A DNA stretch of 64,000 bases, from assembly GCA_023525975.1 (NCBI GenBank), contig CM042035.1, positions 36,733,001 through 36,797,000 of the forward strand. Reading direction: 5' to 3'. Within the stretch, counting starts at the first letter, position 1; each line of letters opens with the position of its first letter. The DNA comes from Smallanthus sonchifolius (lineage: Eukaryota; Streptophyta; Magnoliopsida; Asterales; Asteraceae). The position numbers and the translations under genes were made by a program. A model generated the notes under the pieces. That model searched no databases. It was given only the letters and a program-made list of their open reading frames with translations, and was not told the origin of the DNA. This document shows, piece after piece, positions 45,742-57,349 of the stretch.

Positions 45742-48523
45742 TCTCACACCCCCAATTTCAACTAACAGAGTTTTACCATTTGGAAGGTGACACACCAAGA
45801 TCTCAGTCATTAGTTACATCAAACGACACTATATGGGACTTGAAATGTCATAACATAAAAGTTCAGAGTTAATGCGGAAGCGTAAACGTTAATATAAAAT
45901 TTAAAGTAGTTACACGCAACAAGCGTCAATCAATATAACTAGGTAAACTGTTTATCATGTTTGAAATGAATGGAATGACAGTAGGACTCCATGCATGTCC
46001 TACTTGTGCAACCTGTGCCATAGCTTAGCGTCCTGAGAAAACATGTAAGAAAAAGTGTCAACACAAGGTTGGTGAGTTCATAGGTTTCAGTATAGTAATC
46101 AAGCATTTACCAGATTAATGTACAATCAACATATATATACCAATGAGTAGCTAACCCATGTTCATGTTTGCTATTACGCTCGCAACCGTAAACTGACTGT
46201 TTGTATTGCCTCCCACCAGGTCTATCAACCATGGTGCACGTTTAGGTCAATATTGCACCCGTTCGATATACAATCGAGTTAGCGCGACTAACGCGGGTGA
46301 GGTTTGTCAAACCCAGTAGTACTACCCAACATACCTTGCTATATTCATATTTAAACGGTTCGATGTGAGGACTTTTATGATAAAGTTTACGCATAGTCAT
46401 AACAATTGATATAAAATGAAGTACAAAAATCAAAAGAGTTTGTATCATGTTTTCTCCCCGAGTTTAAAAGCAGTAAAAGGGGCCGTGAAAACCCACCTGA
46501 GTAGAGCGTAGTAATTAGTATCACACAAGTATGAGATTTGGAACCTCAAATGTTAGCCTGCACGGCTTACGTATGCGTTAGAATTATAAACACATAAGTT
46601 AGGGACATATGGGATTTGTGCCGACGACACGGAAGGTTAGAACATCTTAACGTATTCTAAGGATCAATGAGTAGACGAACGTGTTTATGGGAATAGAGAT
46701 ACTTAATATAAAAATTAAGATCGAATCGTTACGTGTCGTACGTTAATAGCGAATAATAATCAAACAAATATATAAATTCGTACGTTAAAGTCGTTTACAA
46801 AAGTTGGAAAAATAATATAATTTAATATATTATTTTTAGGTTCGAATGATTAACTAAATAGTCATTTGTGTGAAAAAATAACAAATATATTATTTTTAAT
46901 CGAGTATATACAAACGTGGGTAAATAATATAACAATTATATTATTTATTGGTTTGGAACGTTACACGAGGTAAATAAACGAAGTGAAATAATATAAAAAT
47001 ATATATTATTTAATAATAGAAGTCATGGGTTGAAAATAATATAAACATATTATTTTATTTGAATTCGTGGTTTGAAAATAATATTTAAAAGTGGGAATAA
47101 TATTAAATTTAAGTTATAAAACCAAACCTGAGCCTACGGGTTGTTTCCCGTGCTAAAACACATTAACATATTAATATAATAACACAGGGTTTAGTTTTTA
47201 TATTAAAATAATACTAGAAAAGGCCCCAAAATAAAAATGCAGGAGACCGGACTCGAACCCGGGTCTCCTGCACACGAGTCCAGTGTCTTAACCATCTCCA
47301 CCCGCTAGGGTATCGCGAACAAATCTGGATTGGAATGGTTTTAACATACAGTTCGCTGCGGTTTCCCTCCCCCACGCATACCCGGTTCGAAACCCGTCCC
47401 CAAACCACAATTTTCGACCACGAATAAGTAAGATTGGTTAGGGGTTATGAAAATCGAGTATTGGCGATTATGTGGGTGTGTTTAATTTGGAAATCAACAA
47501 CCATAGGGTCGTTTAATCTCAGATTCAAATGTCGAAAACCCTAACTATAAACTCAGAATCGATTCAATCGAATCTTATGATAAAAAACTATTGAAACCAT
47601 GGGGCTTTTACAGATTAAGGCCTTGCGAACCTATACCCGTGGTTTAATTTGATTGAAATGGTGTTTAGATTGGGGCTCGATCAAACCGAAACCATATGAA
47701 CCCTAGATACGGGTTCTTGTTTGATTCGGTAATGTAACCCACAATTAGGTTAGGGCTTTCTTTAAACAGATGGTTATGAGTCTAATGAAATAGATTAATA
47801 CGATTATAAACGTGTCTAAGATCAAAAGCCCCAAATCGCATATGAACGAACCCTAGATTACGGGTCGAGTTCAATTCGGTGATATAGAGCCAAAATAGCA
47901 TAGGGCTAATGATCAACAGATTAAAACGAAACTAAAGAGGTATGTAGTTACCAGAATGGATGGAGTATTGATAGTGCTCGACCAAAAACGTATTCCGACT
48001 TGCATGGCTTTGCTTCCGGTGACTCCGGCTCTGATTTCGATCGAATTGAAGCGTGTAGAAGCTAGAGAGTAATTCGTATGAGGTGATGGAATGCGTAATT
48101 GTGATAATGGAAACCGAATTGTGAGGTTTTTGAGTTGGGATCGACGGTTATGAGATTTAATGCCCATAATTGGGATTAATTAGAATCAATAATTGAGTTT
48201 AATGATCTAATGATGATCGATTATGTCTATCAAGTGCATAACGGTTACGAATTTCAATAGGAATGATCGTGGTATTCGGATTTGAGTCGATTTGGTACGG
48301 GTTTGACTTTTAAAAGTCAACAGATTGAATTTGAGTTTGGTTTTGACTTTGAGAGTCAACCATCCAAGTCTTGGGACTTGGCAGGATTAGTCCCTGCAGT
48401 TTGAGATTAAATATTTGACAGAAATAATCCCTGAGGTTAAGAGTAGGTTAACTGAGTTAGTACTTAACTGGATTTCTAACTAGATTTGTTAACTGAGTTA
48501 ACCTGAAAGGTCGAGTTGTCACG
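45742..48523 (-). repeat. TE7 right LTR (5' LTR, 2782 bp)
   Basis: Near-identical to 37929-40707. Edge bases are mutated: it starts TCTCACACC and ends GTTGTCACG. A tRNA-like element lies at 47233-47312 and an AT palindrome cluster at 46805-47070. Confidence 0.95.
47233..47312 (-). other. tRNA-like element in TE7 right LTR
   Basis: Same as 39422-39500 apart from one or two bases; B box GGTTCGAGTCC and T5 tract kept. Confidence 0.6.
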
Positions 48524-49993
48524 CAATTAAATATATTTAGAAAATTGTCGAAAAAGAAATGTGGGAGCCCGGACTCGAACCCGGGTCTCTCCCACACATG
48601 CACACTGTCCTAACCAGTCCCGCCCGCTAGGGTATCGCGACTAAACCCGAATCAGTTTGGTTTTAACATTCAACTCCAGCGTGTTCTTCCCCCCCATCGT
48701 AATCGAGCCAAAACCAGTCCCAAAACCCCCTGATTCGGTCACGATTGGTAAAACAAGTTTAGGGGTTTTGTTTATCAAGGATTGGCGAATTCGTGGGTGG
48801 AATGAATTGCAAAAACAACAAGTATCGAACCGTTTATTTACCGTTTGAACATCGAAACCCTAGAATTTGAATTCCAAATAGATTTGTTTAATTCTGATAA
48901 TGAAATGGTTTGAATTTATGGGGCTATTGATGATTAAGGGTTTTCGAATCTACCCATATGGTTTAATTGGATTTAAACTGAGTTTGGGATTGGGTTCGGC
49001 TAAACTGCATTCGCGAAGAACCCTAGATTTCGGTTTCGTTTTATCCGATGTTACAAGACTTCAAAAGGTTAGGGCTTTCAAAGGCTTGATGATGGCGAAT
49101 CTATCTATATAGTTTAATTGAATATATAGTGTGTCTAGGGTATGACTCGATTAAATCTGAATGTATATGAACCCTAGATTCAAGATCATGACCAATTCGA
49201 TGTTATACCATTAAATTAAGATAGGGCTTTCAGTGCACAGGCGATTTCGAGTCTAGAGGTGTAGGTTAATTGAATTGAGATCACACCTAGACTGGTAATC
49301 GATTAAACCTCGAATGTATGAACACTAGAATCGGGTTCTTGCTAATTTTGATGTTTTAAGCCCTAATTGGCATAGGGATTTTCATCTGGAAGTAAAAAAC
49401 GAAGGTGAGGGTGTGTTCAATTACCAGAAACAGATGCGAATTGACTGAGCTCGACTAGGACGGGTTTCGTCTTTGACGCGTTTGGTTTCCGGTGACTTCG
49501 ATTGTGTTTCTGGCCGAATTGAGTTGTGAAAAAGATCCAGAGGAGTGCGAATGAAGTGCGTAGATGCTCAGTTGTGAGATTAACAGACGAGTGGAAGAGA
49601 ATTTGATCGTGGAAGTGGGGGTTTCAACGGTTGCGAGTTTAATGGACATAATTGGGTTTAATTCGAAAATAATGATAATGATTAAGGCTCAAAGATGTCG
49701 AAACTGTTGGTAATGATTGAATCAATTACGAAATTATGTAAATTTCAGTTACAATTTGTGAATTAAGATCAATGTTTGCGAATTTGACTTTATGAAAGTC
49801 AACAGAAACTAAATTCGATCGATTTTGACTTTGAGAAGTCAATGGAACATGTTTTAGGTATTTACATAACTAGTCCCTGTGGTTTTAATTCAATTATTGA
49901 CAGAATTAGTCCTTGGGGTTTAATATTGAGTTAACTGGGTTAGGTTTTAACGAAATTTCTAACGGGACTAACTGAAAAGTCCGGATTGTCACA
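48524..49993 (-). repeat. TE5 right LTR, second part
   Basis: Starts with the TE7 target duplication CAATT, then matches 19045-20515 to the end GGATTGTCACA. A tRNA-like element with an intact B box lies at 48551-48640. Confidence 0.94.
48551..48640 (-). other. tRNA-like element in TE5 right LTR
   Basis: B box GGTTCGAGTCC intact (the left copy has GGTTTGAGTCC), stem GTGGGAG/CTCCCAC intact, T5 tract at 48551-48555. Confidence 0.6.
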
Positions 49994-50690
49994 AGTTGGG
50001 AGACTCACTTGCCTTTAGTGGAATTCTCTTACAATAACAGCTATCATACTAGCATCAAAGCAGCACCATTCGAAGCCTTGTACAGGAGAAAGTGTCGATC
50101 ACCACTTTGTTGGGCTGAAGTTGGAGATAGTCAACTTACGGGTCCTGAACTTGTGCATGAAAACTCAGAGAAAATCGTGTAAATCCGAAACCGTATGGCG
50201 GCAGCTCGTGACCGTCAAAGAGTTATGCAGACAAGAGCAGAAAACCGCTAGAATTTCAAGTGGCGACAAAGTGTTATTAAAGGTTTCACCTTGGAAAGGT
50301 GTGATTCGTTTCGGGAAACGAGGAAAGTTAAACCCGCCTTACATTGTACCATTCGAGATAGAGAAAAGGATCGGTCCAGTAGCATATCAACTAAACCTAC
50401 CATATACACTCAATGGAGTGCACAATGTCTTTCATGTCTCAAACCTAAAGAAGTGCCTATCAGATGAGACACTCGTAGTTCCACTCGAGGAGTTGGAAAT
50501 TGATGAACAGCTACGTTTTATTGAGGAACCAGTCGAAATCATGGACCGAGAGGTCAAAACTCTCAAGCGCAGTAAGATACCTATTGTTAGAGTTCGCTGG
50601 AACTCGAAGCGTGGACTGGAGTTCACGTGAGAACGCGAGGATCAAATGATGAAAAAGTATCCTCACCTTTTCAAATAGTCAACGGCAAAC
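49994..50690 (+). pseudogene. TE4: integrase C-terminal part and chromodomain, broken
   Basis: Resumes the integrase cut at 17619, starting with the duplicated AGTTG: VEFSYNNSYHTSIKAAPFEA, then a TAA at about 50180 and frameshifts. An open stretch 50121-50630 carries SPWKGVIRFGKRGKLNP and NVFHVSNLKKCL and a chromodomain (VEIMDREVKTLKRSKIPIV). A TGA at 50628 stands where relatives have Trp (EFTWER); the frame then runs on to YPHLFK and a TAG at about 50678. Confidence 0.92.
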
Positions 50691-50703
50691 ACGAAAGGTA
50701 CTA

Positions 50704-50833
50704 AATAAATTTCGAGACGAAATTTAATTCAACAAGGGGATGATGTGACAAACCTAAACTTTTTGTTTCAGACGTTACCGACATCGTTTAATTTTCGGGA
50801 TAAAAATTCTTTCAACAAGGGGATGATGTGACA
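50704..50833 (+). repeat. TE4 duplicated polypurine-tract module
   Basis: CAAGGGGATGATGTGACA ends at 50750 and again at 50833 (period 83), each preceded by a TTCGAGACGAAATT- or TTCGGGATAAAAATT-type inverted repeat. Only the second starts the LTR; the first carries a false LTR edge TGTGACA. Confidence 0.87.
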
Positions 50834-53270
50834 TCCGGCAAATTCAGGTTAACTTCGTTAACACAAACATCGTTAGTTCAAACATTGTTCATGCAAACTC
50901 AGTTATCTTAGTTAGTTGCACATGCATTGCATTTAATTAGAATTAATTAAATGTGCCAGTTAATTCACACACAACGGCAATTCGTAGAATTTCCGGATCG
51001 CACTCGAGTCTAACCAGGAACGTTGGTGATTAATCAAGATTAATATTTCAAACATTTAATAATTTATATTTAATATAAATTATATGAGTTTTATGTGATA
51101 CGTGACTTTACGTGAACTATGTGAATTTTCTTGTTATCGCGCATGTTTATCGAATATTAATCGTGTTAATTATTTTTATAAAAATTAGAGTTTTTATAAA
51201 TATAATAATTAAGGGATTTAATTAGTAATTAAGTATTAATTATAATTAAATTAGCCCATGGACTTTTAGATAGCCCACAATCCATTTAAAAAAAACCCAT
51301 ACATGCAATTATGTATAAAAGGAAATTTATAAAATTAAAAACCCTAATTCTTTTTCTTTCTCTTGGCCGTCGTGATCTCCCAACCCCCACCCCCTTGGAG
51401 CCTAGAGCTTCAAGCAACCCAAACACACCTCAAACGACCTTCGATCGTGAATTCGGAAGTAGATACGAGCTAGTCTAGGCATTCCTAACATTCCTACGTA
51501 AGTCGTTTTATTGAATTTCGTCGTTATTTCATTTTTATTTTTAAGATCGAAACCCTAGTTCATCCAAACTTGATATTTTTGAAATATATTAATGAATTGG
51601 TTAATTGATTGATTGTATTGTATCGATTTGGTGATTTTATGAAAATATGTGAAACCCTAGTTTTCATACGAGGTGTATATTGAGATTTGTTGATTATGTG
51701 AAGTATATGAATTGCATGCTAGACGTGAATTATGATTAATATAGTTGTAATTATATTAGTTGAAAGATTTGGGATTGATTAGACGTGTTAATTGTGTAAA
51801 CAAAGCGTGTAATGGACGACTTACTAAAAGAGGAAACTTTGTTAAAAAGTGATTTTTGAATGTGAAGGTTTCTAGGTGTGTATGATGTTATAAATTGACT
51901 CTAGTATGTTAGTATAGTTGTACTAATGATTGTTAACGTGTTGTTGAATGCAAATAGCTTAAATAGATCATAGGTTACTAAAAGTGGAAACTTTGTGAAT
52001 TGGAACTTGATGTCTAAACTTAATGATGTGTGTTATGGTAATCTATTATGTATTAGAATGTGTAGATAGACATGGGATGATGATACGAACATGTTATAGA
52101 TAATGTGATTCATTTGAAAGCAAACATGAGTTTATATATTAAAAAAAAATAATAAGTTAATGTAACGTGTATTGTTGACGTAGTTTGCCATGCTAAATTA
52201 GTTATGACTTAGGTAGCATGAAACGTGAATTATTTGTGTGCTAAGCGTGTTGTTATGCAAGTCAAACATTTAATCACTAAACGGGTCACCAACGGGTCGT
52301 CGACTCAAACTTGGTCAAACTTAGTCAAACTAATAAATATTTTCTAAACCCTTAAAAAAATGAGATTGTTTGGATACTTAGGGTTCCTATCGCCTTGCAC
52401 AAACACACACTTATAAATCGGTGTTTATAGGTGGCAGTTAGTCGTCAAGCATTCTAAGTTCGCTTTCTTTCGCACGCACTCTAAGGTGAGTTTCACGACC
52501 CCTTTTTCTTATGGTTTAAACTTGGGGGAGAAAACATGGGTACAAACATTTGGATCTTACATTTCATTTATTTCACTTGTTGTACTAAGCGCAAACATAT
52601 CATGCAAGTCCTTACTTATCGAACCGTTTAATATATGGGATAGCGAGATAATCTTGAGTAGTACTACTGGGCATTGACAAGCCCCACCCGCGTTAGTCGC
52701 GCTAACACGACAGGTAGTCGAACGGGTGTAATATTTACCTAAACATTTACCATTGATCATGATAGTCATGGTAGGAGACATTTCAAACATAAATAGTCAG
52801 CTTCGGTGTCGAAACGTTTTAGTAACCTATAACTAGCTTAGCTACCTATGATATAAATTGTAAATGGTTTTATCTAGTATTCTTTACAAGAATTGAAACC
52901 TGTGAACTCACCAACCTAGTGTTGACACGTTTTAGCATGTTTTCTCAGGTCATTAAGGTACAAGCACAAGCTAAGGCATGCATGCATTCGAAGTCCATCA
53001 TTTTCAAACTCAAGAACTATTTATTTAATTTATTGTTGGATTATTTATTTTTGGCACGACTGTTTTGGCGCATGCTTTTCATTTAGCTTTTCGCTTCCGC
53101 AGTCTTACATTAAATCAGTTTTTTCATTACTAGTGTTGCATCGTGACTATGAGCAATGCTAGTGTTTTTACTAAACACATATAGAGTCGTTCAATGTAAC
53201 TAATGACTGAGATCCTGGTATGTCATGCTCCTAACGGTAAAACTCTGTTAGTGGATTTTGGGGGTGTGAC
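50827..53270 (+). repeat. TE4 3' LTR (about 2444 bp)
   Basis: Starts TGTGACATCCGG and ends GGGGGTGTGAC at 53270; the expected last A is T. Bases from 51502 match the 5' LTR 10851-12642 with few differences. U3 lies at 50827 to about 51340. Confidence 0.94.
51314..51322 (+). promoter_or_regulatory. TE4 TATA box (3' LTR only)
   Basis: TATAAAAGG, followed about 25-35 bases later by AAAACCCTAATTC, a wording common at plant transcription starts. The matching part of the 5' LTR is missing. Confidence 0.65.
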
Positions 53271-56150
53271 TACAAGCGTGTTCTTATGACTTTCTTCCAT
53301 CTCTTGGAAATAAGATATCTATCATTATCAGGGATAATGATCATGTACTTTAGGTCTAGCTAATACTTTGACCTACAGTGTAGTCGACTCTTCAAGTTTT
53401 GAAATCTTCCATGTAAGTTGATAGTATACCGATTTCCGGTTAATCTATTCATGATAACCCATATAGTTTATGATGTTCTGATGTGCCTTCAACACTGATT
53501 ATGCAAACCTCGATGTATAAAGTAATTCCTTTCTTTATACTTAATAGAATTCCTTAAAGTCCTTGTACATTTCGTCAGTTCCTACAGGTACGGAGTATTG
53601 ATTTTTCTAAAATGCTTGTGTTATGAATCCATATTCTGATTTTGGATTAGAGAACTTCAGCACTTAGGTTCCCATTTTGATTCTTCTCCACCAAGAATTC
53701 AATCTTAGAATCCTTTGTTGTCCCTTCGATGCATTCATCTTTTAGGACTAATACCTCTAACATATGTCCTTTGATGGTGTTTGACTATTTCCCTGAATGC
53801 TTAATGCGTTAGGTACTTCATCGGCTTCATTTCAGATGATAATGAATTTCCCATTCATATTCACAGAATGATTTTCCTTTTTCATTCTGACTTGAAATGA
53901 GTATTTCCTACTCGGAGCTATCTCGGAGACCCTTCTGGTCGGTGATAATGAGACATTCAAGAATGTCTCTAAATCCTAAGTCTACAAAGCTATGGATCCA
54001 AAATTTTCAAAGTAGGGGTAGTGTTGTTCTCTTCATCTATTTTGATTTGACGAAGCACAATCGCAATGTAATTGTCCACTTCTCTTAGCACGTAATCGAT
54101 ACTTTATCATGGTGCGTCTTATTATGTGATGTAGTCGGTTGCATTCTATTGGGAGGAGGTAAATCTTGCGTATGAGACCACTCCTGTTTTAGTAAACTGG
54201 AGTGTTATCCCTTATTTACTACTAAATCACTATCAGCGATGTCTAAATTCTAAAAACTTCTCATGCATTGTTGGTAAAAGCCAACAAACTTAAGAAAACT
54301 TTCATCCTCCAGGGGTGTCTTAAATGTTCTTCACCATTTTTTGGACTTACGTGAATGTATCTCGTTCACATACTAAGAAAACGCATTTCCCCGAAGTCGA
54401 GGTTCGCACTTAGAGAATTTAGTGCAAAACTTCTCCTTTGCGAAACTTCTAAGACTAATTTACGAAGGTGTTCAAGATGTTCCTATCTTGAATAGTTTAT
54501 AACGTCATTGACCTATCTAAGTAAGGTTTACAACTTGATTCCATAAAGTATGTAAACACTGTAAGTGCGTCGATTAATTCGAACGTCACTAGAAATTTGT
54601 AGTTTCGACATCGAGTCCTAAGGGTTGTCTTCGTTATGGCGTTCTACTGAATTCTCAATTGATGACATATTCGCTTAAGGTCGTTCCAAGTCCATCCTTA
54701 AAGTTGATCCACCGATTCTCGCCTTTTTCGGAGAGGTTATCGGTTCCTTTGTTGTCAACTTATGTCGTCCTCAGTGACTAATACTTTCTCTAAAGTCTAA
54801 ATAAATAATCTTTCCTGAAATATGTATCCATAGTCTGGTAATTCTTATAACTGGTTAGGTAATCTTTGCCTTTAATTAGTTTGACAATCGAAGGCATCCT
54901 TAAGACTACTAGATTTTTTATCGACAAAAAATTCAACTTGGTTGAATATAGTTATCGACTTTAGTGTCAATGATTCAGCTGTAAACTGAGAGTACTAAAC
55001 ATCTCATTCATCCCGTCATTGATTCAAGTACTTAAGGTTCATAATCTTAATCAATAACCTCTAACATAAGATATAGTCCACATTCAGAAGTCAGTGGTTT
55101 TTGTTCTTAGCTTAATTTGTAATCTATGGTTCCTTGGGCACATGTGCTTGAGATGATCTGTGCTATCACACTAGAAGCATGCTCTCTTGTACGGTCCCTC
55201 CATGTGCTCAGCCTTCTAGCATAGCTAGTGCAATTCCAATAATGACGGTAGTTGCATTTGTTATACTTTAACTATGGCCTAATGTTTCATCCTGTGTACA
55301 GCAGCCTCGTAATTCTGCGTTGTTTTTTGCTTCTTGTCATGTCGAGTCTTCTCGTTGACCAGTCCTTTTTGCTTACTACATCCTTAACTAAAGCTCAAGT
55401 TTTCAACAACTCATCTGTTAGGTCTCAAGCCATTAGAATGGTGTCTACCAGGGCGGTAGATTCAACAGTCATGACTGTACTCTGAATCTGAGGATTCAAG
55501 TCCATGATATATTGATTGACCTTCTTGGTTTCTAAGGTTACCACGTGTGGTGTTAGCCCTGATAGTTCATGTAATCGATTTGAGTATACTTGATGTTCGT
55601 CATCAATCAATGTTAGATTCCATATTCCTGGCTGTATTTCACTCTCCGGGTAGTATTTCTTAATGCGTAGAGAAATGAACTCATCCTAAGACATCAAAGT
55701 TTTTAATTATTAATGCCTCGAGTTTGTATCTGAGCATTCCTCCATGCTAATGCTTCCACCCTAAAGTGAATGTGTAGTGTACCTCACTTGTTGGTTGTTA
55801 GAACATCCGCTGATGTTGATAATCGTATCTTACCTATCTACGGGTTTTAGTGATTCCTTTTATGTCATGAAAGTCCTTTGGTTTGTAGTACATAAGGGTT
55901 TCATAGGGAAATCATTTCCCGTATGTTTGAGTATGGGGTTTACCATTTGTTGTTGTTTCGATACTCCGGATGGCCTCAGCGGTTTTTCTACTAAGGGTAG
56001 CAAGTTCATTTATCGCTCCTCGTAAGACAAATGGATCCACGGATGACAACCTATCCTCCAAGTTAGGTTCATTTTCTCCTTGGGGTGACATATTCTGTAT
56101 GTATGTCAATGTAATAGTTTTAAGGCTATTATACTCTCGTTAGTACTTTG
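53271..56150 (-). pseudogene. TE8: very old decayed Gypsy body
   Basis: Minus-strand sequence with only traces of protein similarity: a gag piece at 55610-55430 (NRLHELSGLTPHVVT, INQYIMDLNPQIQ-like) that aligns with the gag core of TE6, and DNA around 54520-54620 that runs parallel to the RT segment coding CKPYLD...TNAP in the other elements. A 65-codon frame at 56109-55912 opens MTYIQNMSPQGENEPN and lies where a gag N-terminus is expected. No LTR is found. Low certainty on exact limits. Confidence 0.55.
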
Positions 56151-56478
56151 AAGATCCTTTGCTTCAATGGTCTCAACTGCCAACATGCCTAGTCTGGTAT
56201 AATGTTTCTTGGGTAACCATGCATAAGACTATAATAGTCGAATGGAAGTGTAACGCTAATGTCTAGACTCAATAGGGTGTAATAGGATAGGCACAAGCCT
56301 GATGATGTGTCTGGCCTATAGATAGGCTAAGACAGAAAGAATATGGATTTCTTTCGTCGAGTGTCTATGCTAATCCCGATAGCATATAGCATTGCTCCGG
56401 GCCACCAGGTTATACAAGACCAAGTCCTTATCATGTGTCTAATGACCTTTGCTTGAGTTGCCAATAACTCATGGGTAA
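56151..56478. other. Unassigned DNA between TE8 and the TE9-type LTRs
   Basis: About 330 bp with no ORF or repeat I recognise; may be the decayed leader of TE8. Confidence 0.4.
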
Positions 56479-56777
56479 TGTAGGTCCCCGGGTGTCTCGG
56501 ATCGTTACGTGTGGGTGTGTGACTAGTCGGACTGGGTGCGGAACGCCCGTGACTAGGTAGAGAATCAAACAACACAAAGTAAACGACAACTAAATCACTT
56601 TAAAACTCTGTGTATTATAAACTTGAACGGTTACAGAGAGAAAATACTGAGTGCAAAATGTCTGCGTACATATCTTCTGTCAACCTATTCTATTTATACT
56701 AGACCTGATCTCTGCGCACTTAACAAGTGCGCAGGGCAAATTGTTCATGCGTACTTGGCAAGTACACAGAGTATTCT
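56479..56777 (-). repeat. Truncated TE9-family LTR (299 bp)
   Basis: Starts TGTAGGTCCCCGGGTG and matches the first part of the TE9 LTR (56778 on) with about 15% or more difference, including the TATA segment and two hairpin units (56714-56770). It stops exactly where the TE9 LTR starts. Confidence 0.85.
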
Positions 56778-57008
56778 TGTAGGTCCCTCGGGTGTGGCGG
56801 ATCGGTACATGCAAGTGGGTCTACTAGTCAGACCGGGTGCGGAATGCCCGTGACTAGGCGGAGAGTCTAGCTAAACAAAGTAAACCGACAAGAGAAAACA
56901 CTTTAAACGTTCTTTGTATTATAAACACTTGAAGGTTATAGAGAAAAGCACTGAGATTACAATCTGCGTATTTGCACTAAAGCCTGCGTACTTAACTTCG
57001 GTCAACCT

Positions 57009-57020
57009 ATCCTATTTATA
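57009..57020 (-). promoter_or_regulatory. TE9 TATA box
   Basis: Minus strand GGTATAAATAGG, about 15 bases downstream of the last hairpin unit, the same spacing as in TE3. Confidence 0.7.
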
Positions 57021-57029
57021 CCGGACCTG

Positions 57030-57125
57030 ATGCCTGCGCACTTAGCAAGTGCGCGGGGCAAAATTCTCTTGCGTACTTTCCAAGTATGCAGGAGCTTTCT
57101 CCTGTGCACTTACAAATGCGCAAAA
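57030..57125 (-). repeat. Hairpin units upstream of TE9 TATA box
   Basis: Three units: GCGCACTTAGCAAGTGCGC, GCGTACTTTCCAAGTATGC and the looser GTGCACTTACAAATGCGC. Same arm plan as the TE3 array, but the fourth base pair is C:G or T:A instead of A:T. Confidence 0.88.
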
Positions 57126-57288
57126 CACTTGGAGAATTCTGCAATAATCAATATGTAAAAGTAAATACAACTCGATAAACTAATACATAAAGACTCTTAC
57201 ATACAAAGACAATTACAAACAAGACAAAACAACCTAAGACTAAGACTCTATCTATCCAGAGTGTTTGTCACAGGAAAGTGCTTCAACA

Positions 57289-57302
57289 AACTCCCCCTTG
57301 AC
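57289..57302 (-). other. TE9 polypurine tract
   Basis: Minus strand GTCAAGGGGGAGTT directly precedes the LTR start. Confidence 0.88.
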
Positions 57303-57349
57303 AACAACTCTCGATAATCTTCAGTCTTCGGGCTTCACATCTTCAGTCT

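Larger units (their letters stand above)
56778..57288 (-). repeat. TE9 3' LTR (511 bp)
   Basis: Plus strand starts TGTAGGTCCCTC and ends GTGCTTCAACA; in element orientation it is TGTTGAAGCAC...GGGACCTACA, closely like the TE3 LTR end (GACCTACA). TATA box at 57009-57020 and hairpin units at 57030-57125. Confidence 0.92.

Noticed and set aside
50121..50630. Independent 169-codon host gene
   Set aside because: It is the C-terminal integrase and chromodomain part of TE4, cut off by TE5 and by frameshifts.
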